Assembly: GCF_007828835.1 (NCBI RefSeq) | Contig: NZ_VIVL01000001.1 | Location: 922,001 to 986,000, forward strand | From: Variovorax beijingensis | GTDB lineage: Bacteria > Pseudomonadota > Gammaproteobacteria > Burkholderiales > Burkholderiaceae_C | Direction: 5' to 3' | DNA length: 64,000 bases | Shown: positions 26,037 to 35,464 of the stretch, piece after piece | How the letters are laid out: each line of letters opens with the position of its first letter | How positions within the stretch are numbered: the first letter of the stretch is position 1 | Made by a program: the position numbers and the translations under genes | Notes under the pieces: model-generated | Database searches by the model: none | Seen by the model: the letters and a program-made list of their open reading frames with translations, nothing else | What the model was told of the DNA's origin: nothing

Positions 26037-27227
26037 ATGCGCCCTGCCATTCCCGCTGAAGCCGATACGCCGGTGCCACGCGCTGCGCGGATCGCGACCT
26101 GCGCGATGGAGCAGGTCGCGGTGGCCGACCTGCCGCGCAGCGCGAGCTCCCCCCTCTTCGAGCGCCTTCGCCGCGCTGTGCACGGCGTGACCCTTCGCAC
26201 GCCGCCCCTGAACGAAGCCGCGCGCTGGCACACGCACACGATCGGCGGCATCGAGCGGCGCCTTGCGCAGCCCCTCACGTTCACGCCGTATGCCTCCGTG
26301 AAGCCTTGTTCGGCACGCTGCGGCTTCTGCTCGGAAAACCTGCGCAAGGCCGGGGGCGGCACCTCGGCGTCCCGGCTGCGCCCGGCGTCCGGCTACTTCG
26401 ACGGCCTGTCCCGCGCGCTGCGGGCCTTGCGCGGCGTACCGTTGTCGTGGTCGCTCTCGGGCCTGGAAACGAGCGACGACGCCGACTGGATGCTTCGGCT
26501 GCTCCACACCCTGGCCGCGGGCGAAAGCGAGGGGCCGGTGGTCGAGGACCGCGTGCTCTACACCAACGGCGCGGGCTTTGCCGGGCCGCAGGGCGAGGTG
26601 CTGCGGCGCGCGCTGCCAAGCTTCGGAATGAGCTGGCTGGAACTGTCCCGCCATCACCACGACGGCGCGGCCAACCAGGCCATCATGCGGTTCCGCCCCG
26701 AGGTGGCCATCGGCTACCAGACCGTGTTCGAACGCACCGCGCGCCGGCTCGCCGATACGGTGGCGCTGCGGCTCGTGTGCATCCTCCAGCGTGGCGGCAT
26801 TGCGCAGCCGCCGGACGTGGCCGCGTACCTCGCGTGGGCACGGGAATGCGGCGCCGGCACCGTCGTCTTCCGGGAGTTCTCGCGGCTCGGCGACGGCTAT
26901 CGCGACAACGCCACCGCGCGCCACCTGCGCACGGAGCGGGTCTCGATGGACGCGCTGCTGACGGCCTGCCTCGACGACCCCGGCGTCTCGCGCGGGTGGA
27001 CCCTCGAAAGCCTCACCGAGGGCTACTACTTCTGGAACCTGCGCCTGCGCACCGGGAACGGCCTGACGGTCGTCTTCGAAAGCGCCGACTACGGTGCCAT
27101 GCACGCGCGCCATGCCACCGGCGATGTCTACAAGCTCGTCTACTTTGCCGACGGCCAGCTCTGCGCCGGCTGGGAACCCGGGCACGACGTGTTGCTCGAC
27201 ACGCGCATCGCGCAGGCCTGCCCATGA
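26037..27227 (+). CDS. radical SAM enzyme of unrecognised subfamily
   Basis: 396 residues from ATG 26037. The cluster motif CxxxCxxC is at C91, C95 and C98 ('KPCSARCGFCSENL'), the form that binds the SAM-reducing 4Fe-4S cluster. After it, 'LSWSLSGLETSDDADWM' is in the place of the usual GGE loop, and 'VLYTNGAGFAGPQGEVL' resembles the next barrel strand. The C-terminal half is rich in aromatic and charged residues. No second cluster motif is evident. The family and reaction are not recognised. It overlaps the methyltransferase-nucleotidyltransferase gene by four bases (ATGA), so the products probably work together. The pair splits an ABC exporter operon. The ATG at 26106 is a possible later start. 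Confidence 0.8.
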   Translation: MRPAIPAEADTPVPRAARIATCAMEQVAVADLPRSASSPLFERLRRAVHGVTLRTPPLNEAARWHTHTIGGIERRLAQPLTFTPYASVKPCSARCGFCSENLRKAGGGTSASRLRPASGYFDGLSRALRALRGVPLSWSLSGLETSDDADWMLRLLHTLAAGESEGPVVEDRVLYTNGAGFAGPQGEVLRRALPSFGMSWLELSRHHHDGAANQAIMRFRPEVAIGYQTVFERTARRLADTVALRLVCILQRGGIAQPPDVAAYLAWARECGAGTVVFREFSRLGDGYRDNATARHLRTERVSMDALLTACLDDPGVSRGWTLESLTEGYYFWNLRLRTGNGLTVVFESADYGAMHARHATGDVYKLVYFADGQLCAGWEPGHDVLLDTRIAQACP

Positions 27228-28264
27228 CCGGTCACAGCTGGCTGAGGCTCGACCATGAATCGCCGCGCTACCGGCTGCCGGACGACCTGCGCGCGCGGGA
27301 CCCGATGGGTGGGCGCGATTGCGGATGGGTCGAGCAGATGCGGCCCTTCGTGTGCCGGTTCTCGCAACCGGGCGACACGGTGTTCGATCCATTCGCCGGC
27401 TTCGGCACGACACTGCTCGCGGCGCGCCTCGATGGCCGACAGGCCTTGGGCTGCGAAGTCGATGCCGGCCGCATCGACCTCATCCGCGAGCGGCTGGCAC
27501 GCCACGGCCTCGCACACGGTGCGACGCTCCTGCACGCCTCGTGCGATGCGCTCGAAGACGCTGCGCTCCCGCCCTTCGACCTCTGCCTGACGAACGTGCC
27601 CTACTTCGGTTGCCGCTGGACCGGTGCGCAGACAAGCTCCCAGCTCTACGGCAGCCAGAGCTATGCGCAGCACCTCGACGGCCTGCGCAACGTCTTCCAC
27701 CGCGTCCGCGCCGGATTGCGCGAGGGGGGCGCCTGCATCGCGATGGTGCAGAACCTCCGGATCGGCGATCGCGTGCTGCCGCTGGCCGTCGACCTCGCGC
27801 GCATCCTGGGTTCGCTCTTCGCGATGGAAGAAGAGCGCGTGCTGGTCTATCCGCACGACGCGCAAGACAGCGACGCCGATGCCCGCACCGACCGGCGCCA
27901 CGAGTACGCGTTGGTCTTTCGCAAGCAGCGCGAGCGCATCGACCTGCCAGCCACCGTTGCGTTGCTCGATGCCATGCGCGCAGAGGGACACGACTTCACG
28001 CTGTTCGGCAGCTTCGCGCGCTGGCAGCAGGACCCGCAAGGCACGCCGCCCGCAGACGCCGACATCCGCGTCGACGCCGAGCCGCAGCGCCTGGATGCCC
28101 TGCTGCGATGGCTGCGCGAGCGCGGCTTTTCGCTGACGAGCTGGGGCGATCCGGTCGCCGTGCCCCTTCATCTCGACAGCTACCGCGGCCGTTTTTACTT
28201 CCGAGCCGACCGCATCGATGCCCGCGGCGCATTGGTCCGGCTGGACATCTGCTACGAGCAATGA
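27224..28264 (+). CDS. fused methyltransferase (DNA N6/N4-type) and nucleotidyltransferase-like protein
   Basis: 346 residues. The N-terminal half has SAM-binding motif I 'VFDPFAGFGTTLLAARLDG' (residues 53-71) followed by 'ALGCEVD' and the catalytic motif 'LCLTNVPYFGCRW' (121-132; NVPY in place of NPPY/DPPY), the order I then IV, typical of amino-methylating enzymes acting on DNA or RNA bases. After about residue 245 comes 'LFGSFARWQQD' (260-270) with 'DADIRVD' (278-284) and a final 'VRLDICYEQ', resembling a minimal nucleotidyltransferase (GSxAR...DxD, later Asp). Such a fusion next to a radical SAM enzyme suggests nucleic-acid or nucleotide modification (inference). No restriction endonuclease is adjacent. 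Stop overlaps a 30-codon ORF (ATGA). Confidence 0.78.
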   Translation: MTGHSWLRLDHESPRYRLPDDLRARDPMGGRDCGWVEQMRPFVCRFSQPGDTVFDPFAGFGTTLLAARLDGRQALGCEVDAGRIDLIRERLARHGLAHGATLLHASCDALEDAALPPFDLCLTNVPYFGCRWTGAQTSSQLYGSQSYAQHLDGLRNVFHRVRAGLREGGACIAMVQNLRIGDRVLPLAVDLARILGSLFAMEEERVLVYPHDAQDSDADARTDRRHEYALVFRKQRERIDLPATVALLDAMRAEGHDFTLFGSFARWQQDPQGTPPADADIRVDAEPQRLDALLRWLRERGFSLTSWGDPVAVPLHLDSYRGRFYFRADRIDARGALVRLDICYEQ

Positions 28265-28353
28265 GCGGCACGACGCAATCTGCACAGCGGTTGAGCGGCC
28301 CGCACGAGGACCGCGCCCTGGACCACGGCGAAACAAGCCGAGAAAGCCCCTGA
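28261..28353 (+). CDS. 30-codon ORF between the methyltransferase and permease 2 (tentative)
   Basis: The ATG overlaps the methyltransferase stop (ATGA) and the TGA at 28351-28353 lies three bases before the permease ATG. The predicted peptide is hydrophilic, with Ser, Gly, Arg, Glu and His and no Cys. It fills the entire gap between the two genes, so it may be a translational bridge, a small protein substrate, or simply a chance frame in GC-rich DNA. No Shine-Dalgarno sequence is visible. Evidence is limited to its position. Confidence 0.3.
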   Translation: MSGTTQSAQRLSGPHEDRALDHGETSRESP

Positions 28354-28356
28354 AAG

Positions 28357-29160
28357 ATGGGCGCCCTCCCTCTCTTCTTCCGCCTCATGGCCGCCTCCAT
28401 CAGCGGCCAGGCCAGATACCCGGCGTCCGCGCTGCTGCTCACGACAGGCCAGTTCCTCGGCACAGGCATCGAGGTGGTCGCCGTCTGGGCGCTGTTCCAT
28501 CGCTTCGGCGAGGTGCAGGGCTGGGGCATCGGCGAGGTCGCGCTGTTCTACGGGCTGGTGAACTGCATGTTCGCGATTGCCGACGCGCTGGGCCGCGGCT
28601 TCGACGTGCTCGGCACCGAGTTCCTGCGCACCGGCACCTTCGACCGGCTGCTGCTGCGCCCGCGGCCGCTGGCGTTGCAGCTCATGGGGCACGACGTACG
28701 GATCAGCCGCCTGGGCCGGCTGCTGCAGGGCCTGGTCGTGCTGGTCTTCGCGACCGTCCAGGCCGGCATCGCATGGACCCCGGGCGCCGTGGCGCTCGCC
28801 GTGTTCGCACTGGCCGGCGGCATCGCGCTCTTCCTCGGCATCCTGGTGCTGCAGGGCACGCTGTCGTTCTGGACCGTCGAAAGCCTGGAGATCGCCAACG
28901 TGCTCACCTACGGCGGCGTGCAGGCGGCGCAGTACCCGCTGGCGCTCTATGCGCAGTGGTTCCGCCGCGTGCTGACCTTCATCGTGCCGCTGGCCTGCGT
29001 GGCGTACTACCCGGCGCTCGCGATCCTGGGCAAGCCGGATCCGCTGGGTGCGCCGGGCTGGGTGGGCATGGTGTCGCCGCTCGCGGGCTTCGTGTTCCTC
29101 GCGGCGGCATTCGGCGCATGGCGCATCGGGCTGCGCCACTACGCTTCGACGGGCAGCTGA
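28357..29160 (+). CDS. ABC-2 type exporter, permease subunit 2
   Basis: 267 residues with about six hydrophobic helices. The sequence 'GLVNCMFAIADALGRGFDVLGTEFLRTGTFDRLLLRPRPLALQLMG' is typical of the second permease (COG3694 group) of exporters with a COG4586 ATPase; 'FRRVLTFIVPLACVAYYPALAILG' is the conserved C-terminal part. It completes the exporter whose ATPase and first permease are at 24087-25921. The ribosome site is weak (GAAAG), consistent with dependence on translation of the preceding short ORF. It converges with prfC, seven bases apart. Confidence 0.88.
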   Translation: MGALPLFFRLMAASISGQARYPASALLLTTGQFLGTGIEVVAVWALFHRFGEVQGWGIGEVALFYGLVNCMFAIADALGRGFDVLGTEFLRTGTFDRLLLRPRPLALQLMGHDVRISRLGRLLQGLVVLVFATVQAGIAWTPGAVALAVFALAGGIALFLGILVLQGTLSFWTVESLEIANVLTYGGVQAAQYPLALYAQWFRRVLTFIVPLACVAYYPALAILGKPDPLGAPGWVGMVSPLAGFVFLAAAFGAWRIGLRHYASTGS

Positions 29161-29167
29161 GCCTGCG

Positions 29168-30796
29168 TCAGCCCGCGTTCTGCAGCGCCAGCCCCGCGTG
29201 CTCCCGCAGCGGATGGAAGTGGATCTTCGGAAAGCGCTCCTGCGCGAGCCGCACGTCGTAGGGCGAAGTGCACAGGAAGGCCAGCGTATCGGCCGCGTCC
29301 TTGGCCATGCGCTGTGGATAGGCGTTGACGAATTCGCGCAGCTCGGCCGGCGAATCGGCCGTGATCCAGCGCGCGCCCGTGTACTGGCAGCCTTCGAGCC
29401 GCACGTCGGCGTCGTACTCGGCCTTCAGGCGGTGCTGCACCACCTCGAACTGCAGCTGGCCGACGGCACCCAGCAGCATCGGCCCTCCGATCTCGGGGCG
29501 GAACACTTGAATGGCACCTTCCTCGCCGAGCTGGGCCAGGCCCTGCTGCAGCTGCTTGGTGCGCAGCGGGTTCTTCAGGATCACCGTCATGAACAGCTCG
29601 GGCGCGAAGAAGGGCAGGCCGGTGAACTGCAGGCTCGCGCCGTCGGTGATGGTGTCGCCCAGCTGCACGCCGCCATGCGTGGTGAAGCCCACGATGTCGC
29701 CTGCATAGGCCTCTTCGACCGCCTCTCGGCGCTGGCTCATGAAGGTGACCACGCTGGTCGGCCGCAGTTCCTTGGCGGTGCGCTGCACCTTGAGCTTCAT
29801 GCCCGGCGTGTACTTGCCCGAGGCCATCCGCACGAAGGCGATGCGGTCGCGGTGATTGGCGTCCATGTTGGCCTGCACCTTGAACACCACGCCCGCGAAG
29901 TCCTTGTCCTCGGGCTGGATCTCCTTCACCACGGGCTGGCGGTTGACCATCGTGGTGCTGGTGCGCGACTGCGGCGACGGCGCGAGGTCGACCAGCGCGT
30001 CGAGCACTTCCATCACGCCGAAGTTGTTCACGCCGGAGCCGAAGAACACCGGCGTCTGCTTGCCGGCCAGGAAGGCTTCGCGGTCCCAGGTCGGTGAGGC
30101 GCCGGCGGCCAGCTCCATGCTTTCCATGGCGTGCTCGAAGTCGGCGCCGAAGCGCTTGGTGAGCGTCTCGCGCTCGCTCAGCGGAATGGTCTCGAAGTCC
30201 TGCGGCAGCCGCTCGCTGCCCGACTCGAACACCGTCATCGCCTGCGTGCGCAGGTTCATGATCCCGCGGAAGCTCTTGCCCTGGCCCACGGGCCAGGTCA
30301 TCGGCACGCAGGGCATACCGAGCTCGCGCTCCACCTCGTCGAGGATGTCGAGCGGCTCGCGCACCTCGCGGTCCATCTTGTTGACGAAGGTGATGATGGG
30401 CGTGTCGCGCTGGCGGCAGACCTCGATCAGCCGGCGCGTCTGCGCCTCCACGCCGTTGGCCGCGTCGATCACCATCAGGGCCGAGTCCACCGCCGTGAGC
30501 ACGCGGTAGGTGTCCTCCGAGAAGTCCTTGTGGCCGGGCGTGTCGAGCAGGTTGATCACGTGGTCGCGGTACAGCATCTGCATGACCGACGACGCCACCG
30601 AGATGCCGCGCTGCTTTTCGATTTCCATCCAGTCGGAGGTGGCGTGGCGCGAGGCCTTGCGTGCCTTCACCGAGCCGGCGATCTGGATCGCGCCGGAGAA
30701 AAGCAGCAGCTTTTCGGTCAGCGTGGTCTTGCCGGCGTCGGGGTGGGAAATGATCGCGAAGGTGCGACGGCGGCGGGTTTCGGAGAGAAAAGACAA
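29168..30796 (-). CDS. prfC: peptide chain release factor 3 (RF3)
   Basis: 542 residues, a normal RF3 length. The N-terminal GTPase domain shows P-loop 'AIISHPDAGKTTLTEKLLLFSGAIQ' (residues 14-38), switch II 'NLLDTPGHKDFSEDTYR' and the NKxD motif 'FVNKMDRE'. The middle and C-terminal domains ('FFGSGVNNFGVMEVLDALVDLAPSP', 'PEIGGPMLLGAVGQLQFEVVQHRLKAEY') are diagnostic for RF3 rather than EF-G. RF3 removes RF1/RF2 from the ribosome after termination using GTP. A weak -10 (TAAAAT on the minus strand, 30827-30832) precedes it. Convergent with the exporter permease. Confidence 0.96.
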   Translation of the reverse strand: MSFLSETRRRRTFAIISHPDAGKTTLTEKLLLFSGAIQIAGSVKARKASRHATSDWMEIEKQRGISVASSVMQMLYRDHVINLLDTPGHKDFSEDTYRVLTAVDSALMVIDAANGVEAQTRRLIEVCRQRDTPIITFVNKMDREVREPLDILDEVERELGMPCVPMTWPVGQGKSFRGIMNLRTQAMTVFESGSERLPQDFETIPLSERETLTKRFGADFEHAMESMELAAGASPTWDREAFLAGKQTPVFFGSGVNNFGVMEVLDALVDLAPSPQSRTSTTMVNRQPVVKEIQPEDKDFAGVVFKVQANMDANHRDRIAFVRMASGKYTPGMKLKVQRTAKELRPTSVVTFMSQRREAVEEAYAGDIVGFTTHGGVQLGDTITDGASLQFTGLPFFAPELFMTVILKNPLRTKQLQQGLAQLGEEGAIQVFRPEIGGPMLLGAVGQLQFEVVQHRLKAEYDADVRLEGCQYTGARWITADSPAELREFVNAYPQRMAKDAADTLAFLCTSPYDVRLAQERFPKIHFHPLREHAGLALQNAG

Positions 30797-30873
30797 GATG
30801 GGGCAATCTGCAGGGGGATGGCCCGATTTTAGAAGGCGGCCCCGAACCGCCTGCCCGACCTGCCGAAAACGCC

Positions 30874-31365
30874 TTACTTGCGCTGCAGCAACTTCGTCAC
30901 TTCATCCACATTGGCCTGGATCCGCTGGCGCACCAGTTCGAACGCGTCGGCCTGCGACTTGGCCGCGAGGTTGGCCAGTTCCTTGATGTCGTCGATGGCG
31001 CGCTGGAACGACTGGCGGCCGAGTTCGTCGAGCTTGGCGAGGTTGGCCTTGGCATCCTTGCCGGGCATTTCCTTGGCGGCCGTCTGCCATTCGGCGATGG
31101 CGCTCTTGATCATCTCGGTCTGCCGCTGCACCACGGTCTGCAGGCCCTGGTAGGACTTCTGGTTCGCCTGCATCAGCGCCTGGAGGTCCTTTTGCCCGCT
31201 CTCGAGCAGCTTGCTCGCGCCGCCGGTCAGGTTGAGGTCCTGCAGGCGGTCGGTCATGGCCTTGAGATTCTTCAAGGGGTCGAGCATGTCGGCGGCGTCG
31301 GGAGCCGCCTTGGTGCTGCTGCTGGCGGTGGTCTTCTTCGCGGCGGCTTTCTTGGCAGTGGCCAT
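30874..31365 (-). CDS. phaP: phasin family protein (PHA granule-associated)
   Basis: 163 residues. After a Lys/Ala/Thr-rich N-terminus ('MATAKKAAAKKTTASSSTKAA') comes an all-helical phasin domain ('LKAMTDRLQDLNLTGGASKLLESGQKDLQALMQANQKSYQGLQTVVQRQTEM'). Phasins coat polyhydroxyalkanoate granules and influence their size, or occur as free helical proteins. ATG 31365 was chosen for its AGGAGATACC Shine-Dalgarno; the longer open frame upstream is Arg/Pro-rich and looks non-coding. No PHA synthase is in the window, which is common for phasin genes. Confidence 0.88.
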   Translation of the reverse strand: MATAKKAAAKKTTASSSTKAAPDAADMLDPLKNLKAMTDRLQDLNLTGGASKLLESGQKDLQALMQANQKSYQGLQTVVQRQTEMIKSAIAEWQTAAKEMPGKDAKANLAKLDELGRQSFQRAIDDIKELANLAAKSQADAFELVRQRIQANVDEVTKLLQRK

Positions 31366-31508
31366 GGTGCGGTATCTCCTGTGTCGGGTGAAGAACGGGT
31401 GAGCGGCAAGGACCGGCCGGACGGCCGACGGTCCCTCGCCACGATACGCCGCGGCAGCCCGCCCGCGGCGCCGCGGCGGCAAGAATTGCCTGCGGGATTT
31501 CCCTTGGG

Positions 31509-32147
31509 CTACATCGGCGGCGCGAAGCCGTTGCGTCCGGCGGTGACGCGCAGCGCCGTGGGCACGCCGTTCCTTTCCTGCGCATTGACCAGCACCTTGG
31601 CGCCGGGCACCAGCAGGGCTTCGGTGCCGGGGCGGAAGGTCACGACCGGCACGTCGGGCGGCACGATGACGGTCTTCTCGCCGCCCTTGTAGGTCAGCCG
31701 CAGCTGCTGCCCGCCGCGCACTGATGTCGGCGCCGCGGCCAGGTCGGCCACGGTGGCGTTGGTCATGGTGCTCTGCGGCAGCAGGTCCCAGGGACGGTGG
31801 CCTTCGCCCGTGCCGCGCGCGGCCTCGGGGAACACCACCACCTCGAGCGCCTTTTGCGTGCCGTCGGCCTGCGGCATGGCGGCGGTGCCGATGAAGCTGC
31901 CTTGCCTGATGTCGGACAGCTTGATCGGGTAGACCTCCGACACGGCCATGTCGGCCGGCCGCGCCAGGCTGACGACCTCGCCGCCGCGGTCCTGGACCAC
32001 GAGGGCCTTGGCGTCGATGCGCACGATGGTGCCGCGGATGCGCACCGGATCGGGGGCGGCCTGCGCTGAGGCCAGGACCGGCGCGCCGGCCACAAGAAGA
32101 AAGGCGGCCGAGGCCAGCAGGACGGGGGAGAGTCTGGACAAGCGCAT
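31509..32147 (-). CDS. secreted protein with OB-like beta domain, unknown function
   Basis: 212 residues from the ATG at 32147. A signal peptide is clear ('[28 protein letters not shown]'). The mature part begins '[31 protein letters not shown]', a pattern of short strands similar to DUF5666-type OB-fold repeats, and ends with a second similar unit ('[31 protein letters not shown]'). It is probably periplasmic. I do not recognise a family with a known role. It lies upstream of the phasin gene on the same strand with 143 bases between and is divergent from the ahcY riboswitch promoter. Confidence 0.75.
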   Translation of the reverse strand: MRLSRLSPVLLASAAFLLVAGAPVLASAQAAPDPVRIRGTIVRIDAKALVVQDRGGEVVSLARPADMAVSEVYPIKLSDIRQGSFIGTAAMPQADGTQKALEVVVFPEAARGTGEGHRPWDLLPQSTMTNATVADLAAAPTSVRGGQQLRLTYKGGEKTVIVPPDVPVVTFRPGTEALLVPGAKVLVNAQERNGVPTALRVTAGRNGFAPPM

Positions 32148-32231
32148 GGGTGGAACTTCCGGCGTTGGGGTCAGGTCAATGTACGCCCCGGATGCGAAAT
32201 GCGCTTTCCGGCATGTGGGATGCCCTGGCGG

Positions 32232-32260
32232 TTGGCTCGCCTTGGCGCCCCGTCTACAAT
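32232..32260 (+). promoter_or_regulatory. sigma-70-type promoter for the riboswitch-ahcY transcript
   Basis: TTGGCT (-35, 32232-32237) and TACAAT (-10, 32255-32260) are separated by exactly 17 bases. Transcription would start near 32267, right at the 5' edge of the SAH riboswitch aptamer. Confidence 0.75.
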
Positions 32261-32266
32261 CCGCGG

Positions 32267-32352
32267 TTCCGAGGAGCGTTGCAGCGCCGCCAGGCGTGAG
32301 GCTCGGACCACATCGCAACCACGCTCACCCGCTGTTCTCGCGGTGAGTCTTT
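32267..32352 (+). ncRNA. S-adenosylhomocysteine (SAH) riboswitch with terminator-like expression platform
   Basis: The leader before ahcY contains CCGAGGAGCGTTGC (from 32269), a closing strand GGCTCGGA (about 32300-32308) pairing with CCGAG, and GCAACCACGCTC (32314-32325) pairing with GAGCGTTGC: the SAH aptamer layout known from beta- and gamma-proteobacteria. Directly after it, CTCACC...GGTGAG (about 32323-32346) makes a hairpin followed by TCTTTT. The strand ACGCTC overlaps this hairpin, so SAH binding would prevent it and allow transcription of ahcY, the expected ON switch. SAH is toxic to methyltransferases and AhcY removes it. Confidence 0.88.
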
Positions 32353-32399
32353 TCCCCGAACGCAGTGGCACCTTTCAAACTAGCTTTGTTGGAGTTCTC

Positions 32400-33838
<1,439 letters not shown>

Positions 33839-33839
<1 letters not shown>

Positions 33840-34630
33840 TGCGCGCTGACCAATTGCTGGTGGAGCGCGGCCTTGCCGCGTCGCGTTCGCAGGCCGTGCG
33901 GCTGATTGCCGGCGGCATGCGCTGGCGCGATGCGGGCAGCGCGGACGCGTGGCGCCCGGTGGTGAAGAACCGCGACGAGGTACCCGAGTCCGCCGAGGTC
34001 GAGCTCGACGATGCAGCCGAGGCGCGCTATGTGTCGCGCGGCGGGCTCAAGCTCGAAGGCGCGCTGGCGGCGAGCGGCGTCAGCGCCGACGGCAAGCTGT
34101 GCCTCGACGTGGGCCAGTCGACCGGCGGCTTCACCGACTGCCTGCTGCAGGCCGGCGCGGCGAAGGTGGTGGGCGTCGACGTCGGCCACGGGCAGCTGCA
34201 TCCGAAGCTGCGCGAGGACCAGCGCGTGGTGGCCATCGAGGGCGTCAATGCGCGTGCGCTGTCGCCGGACGACCTGCAGGAAGAAGAGGGCGAAGAGCCT
34301 TCCGAACTGCGCTTCGACCTGATCGTCGGCGACCTTTCGTTCATCTCGCTCACGCTGGTGCTGCCGGCCGTGGTGCCGTTCCTGGCCGGCGACGGCCAGC
34401 TGCTGATGCTCGTCAAGCCGCAGTTCGAACTGCAGCCGGGGCAGGTCGGCAAGGGCGGCATCGTGCGCGACGCGTCGATGTACGCGGTGGTCGAAAAGCG
34501 CCTGCGCGATGCCTGCGAGGCGCTCGGGCTGCGCGTGCTGCGGTGGTTCGACAGCCCCATTGCCGGCGGCGACGGCAACCGCGAGTTTTTCATTCACGCC
34601 GTTCGCGCGGACCAGGCGAACGGTTCCTAG
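33839..34630 (+). CDS. tlyA: TlyA family RNA 2'-O-methyltransferase
   Basis: 263 residues. An N-terminal S4 RNA-binding domain ('MRADQLLVERGLAASRSQAVRLIAGG') is followed by an FtsJ-like SAM-binding domain: 'RYVSRGGLKLEGAL', motif I 'CLDVGQSTGGFTDCLLQAGAAKVVGVDVG', 'DLIVGDLSFISLTLVLPA' and 'MLVKPQFE'. Characterised TlyA proteins methylate cytidines in 16S and/or 23S rRNA and affect capreomycin sensitivity; older annotation as hemolysin is based on weak evidence. Overlaps the ahcY stop by one base. Placement between ahcY and metF, with SAM-cycle genes on both sides, is a common arrangement in Burkholderiales. Confidence 0.93.
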
Positions 34631-34639
34631 GAGACGCAG

Positions 34640-35464
34640 GTGCGCCTTCCATTGAGCTTCGAATTCTTTCCGACCAAGACGCCCGAGGGTGCGGTCAAGC
34701 TGCGCGCGGTGCGCCAGCAGCTGTATGCGCGCAAGCCCGAGTTCTGCTCCGTGACCTACGGCGCGGGCGGCTCCACGCACCAGGGCACCTTCGGCGCGGT
34801 ACAGGAAATCCTGTCCGAGGGTGTCGATGCCGCGAGCCACTTCTCGTGCATCGGCGCCACGCGCGCCACCGTGCGCGAACAGCTGGCCGAGCTCAAGGCG
34901 ATGGGCGTGAAGCGCCTGGTCGCCCTGCGCGGCGACCTGCCGAGTGGCTACGGCATCGGCGGCGAGTTCCAGTACGCGAGCGACCTCGTGGCCTTCATCC
35001 GCGAGGAGACCGGCCGCGACTTCCACATCGAGGTGGCCTGCTACCCGGAGGTGCATCCGCAGGCACGTTCGCCCGAGGCCGACCTGCAGGCCTTCGCCGC
35101 CAAAGTGAAGGCCGGCGCCGATTCCGCGATCACGCAGTATTTCTTCAGCCCCGAGGCGTACTTCCGCTTCGTCGACGACACCCGCAAGCTGGGGCTCGAC
35201 CTGCCGATCGTGCCGGGCATCATGCCGATCACCAGCTCGACGCAGCTCATGCGCTTCTCGGATGCCTGCGGCGCCGAGATCCCGCGCTGGATCCGCCTGC
35301 GGCTGCAGGGCTTCGGCGACGACACGGCCTCCATCAAGGCCTTCGGCCTCGACGTAGTGACCGACCTCTGCGCGCGGCTGCAGGGCGGCGGCGCGCCGGC
35401 GCTGCACTTCTACACGATGAACCAGTCGGCGGCGACGCTGGCTGTATTGGAGCGCCTCGGTTGA
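34640..35464 (+). CDS. metF: methylenetetrahydrofolate reductase
   Basis: 274 residues from a GTG start preceded by a TAGGAGAC Shine-Dalgarno. The flavoprotein TIM barrel reduces 5,10-methylene-THF to 5-methyl-THF, the methyl donor for methionine synthesis. Diagnostic parts: 'LSFEFFPTKTPEG' (catalytic Glu), 'FCSVTYGAGGSTHQGT', 'HFSCIGATRATVREQLAELKAMGVKRLVALRGDLPSGYG' (folate/FAD site) and 'ITQYFFSPEAYFRFVDD'. It belongs with ahcY upstream in the methyl cycle and is probably under the same SAH-responsive transcript. Its stop overlaps the probable TTG start of the RlpA gene. Confidence 0.96.
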   Translation: MRLPLSFEFFPTKTPEGAVKLRAVRQQLYARKPEFCSVTYGAGGSTHQGTFGAVQEILSEGVDAASHFSCIGATRATVREQLAELKAMGVKRLVALRGDLPSGYGIGGEFQYASDLVAFIREETGRDFHIEVACYPEVHPQARSPEADLQAFAAKVKAGADSAITQYFFSPEAYFRFVDDTRKLGLDLPIVPGIMPITSSTQLMRFSDACGAEIPRWIRLRLQGFGDDTASIKAFGLDVVTDLCARLQGGGAPALHFYTMNQSAATLAVLERLG

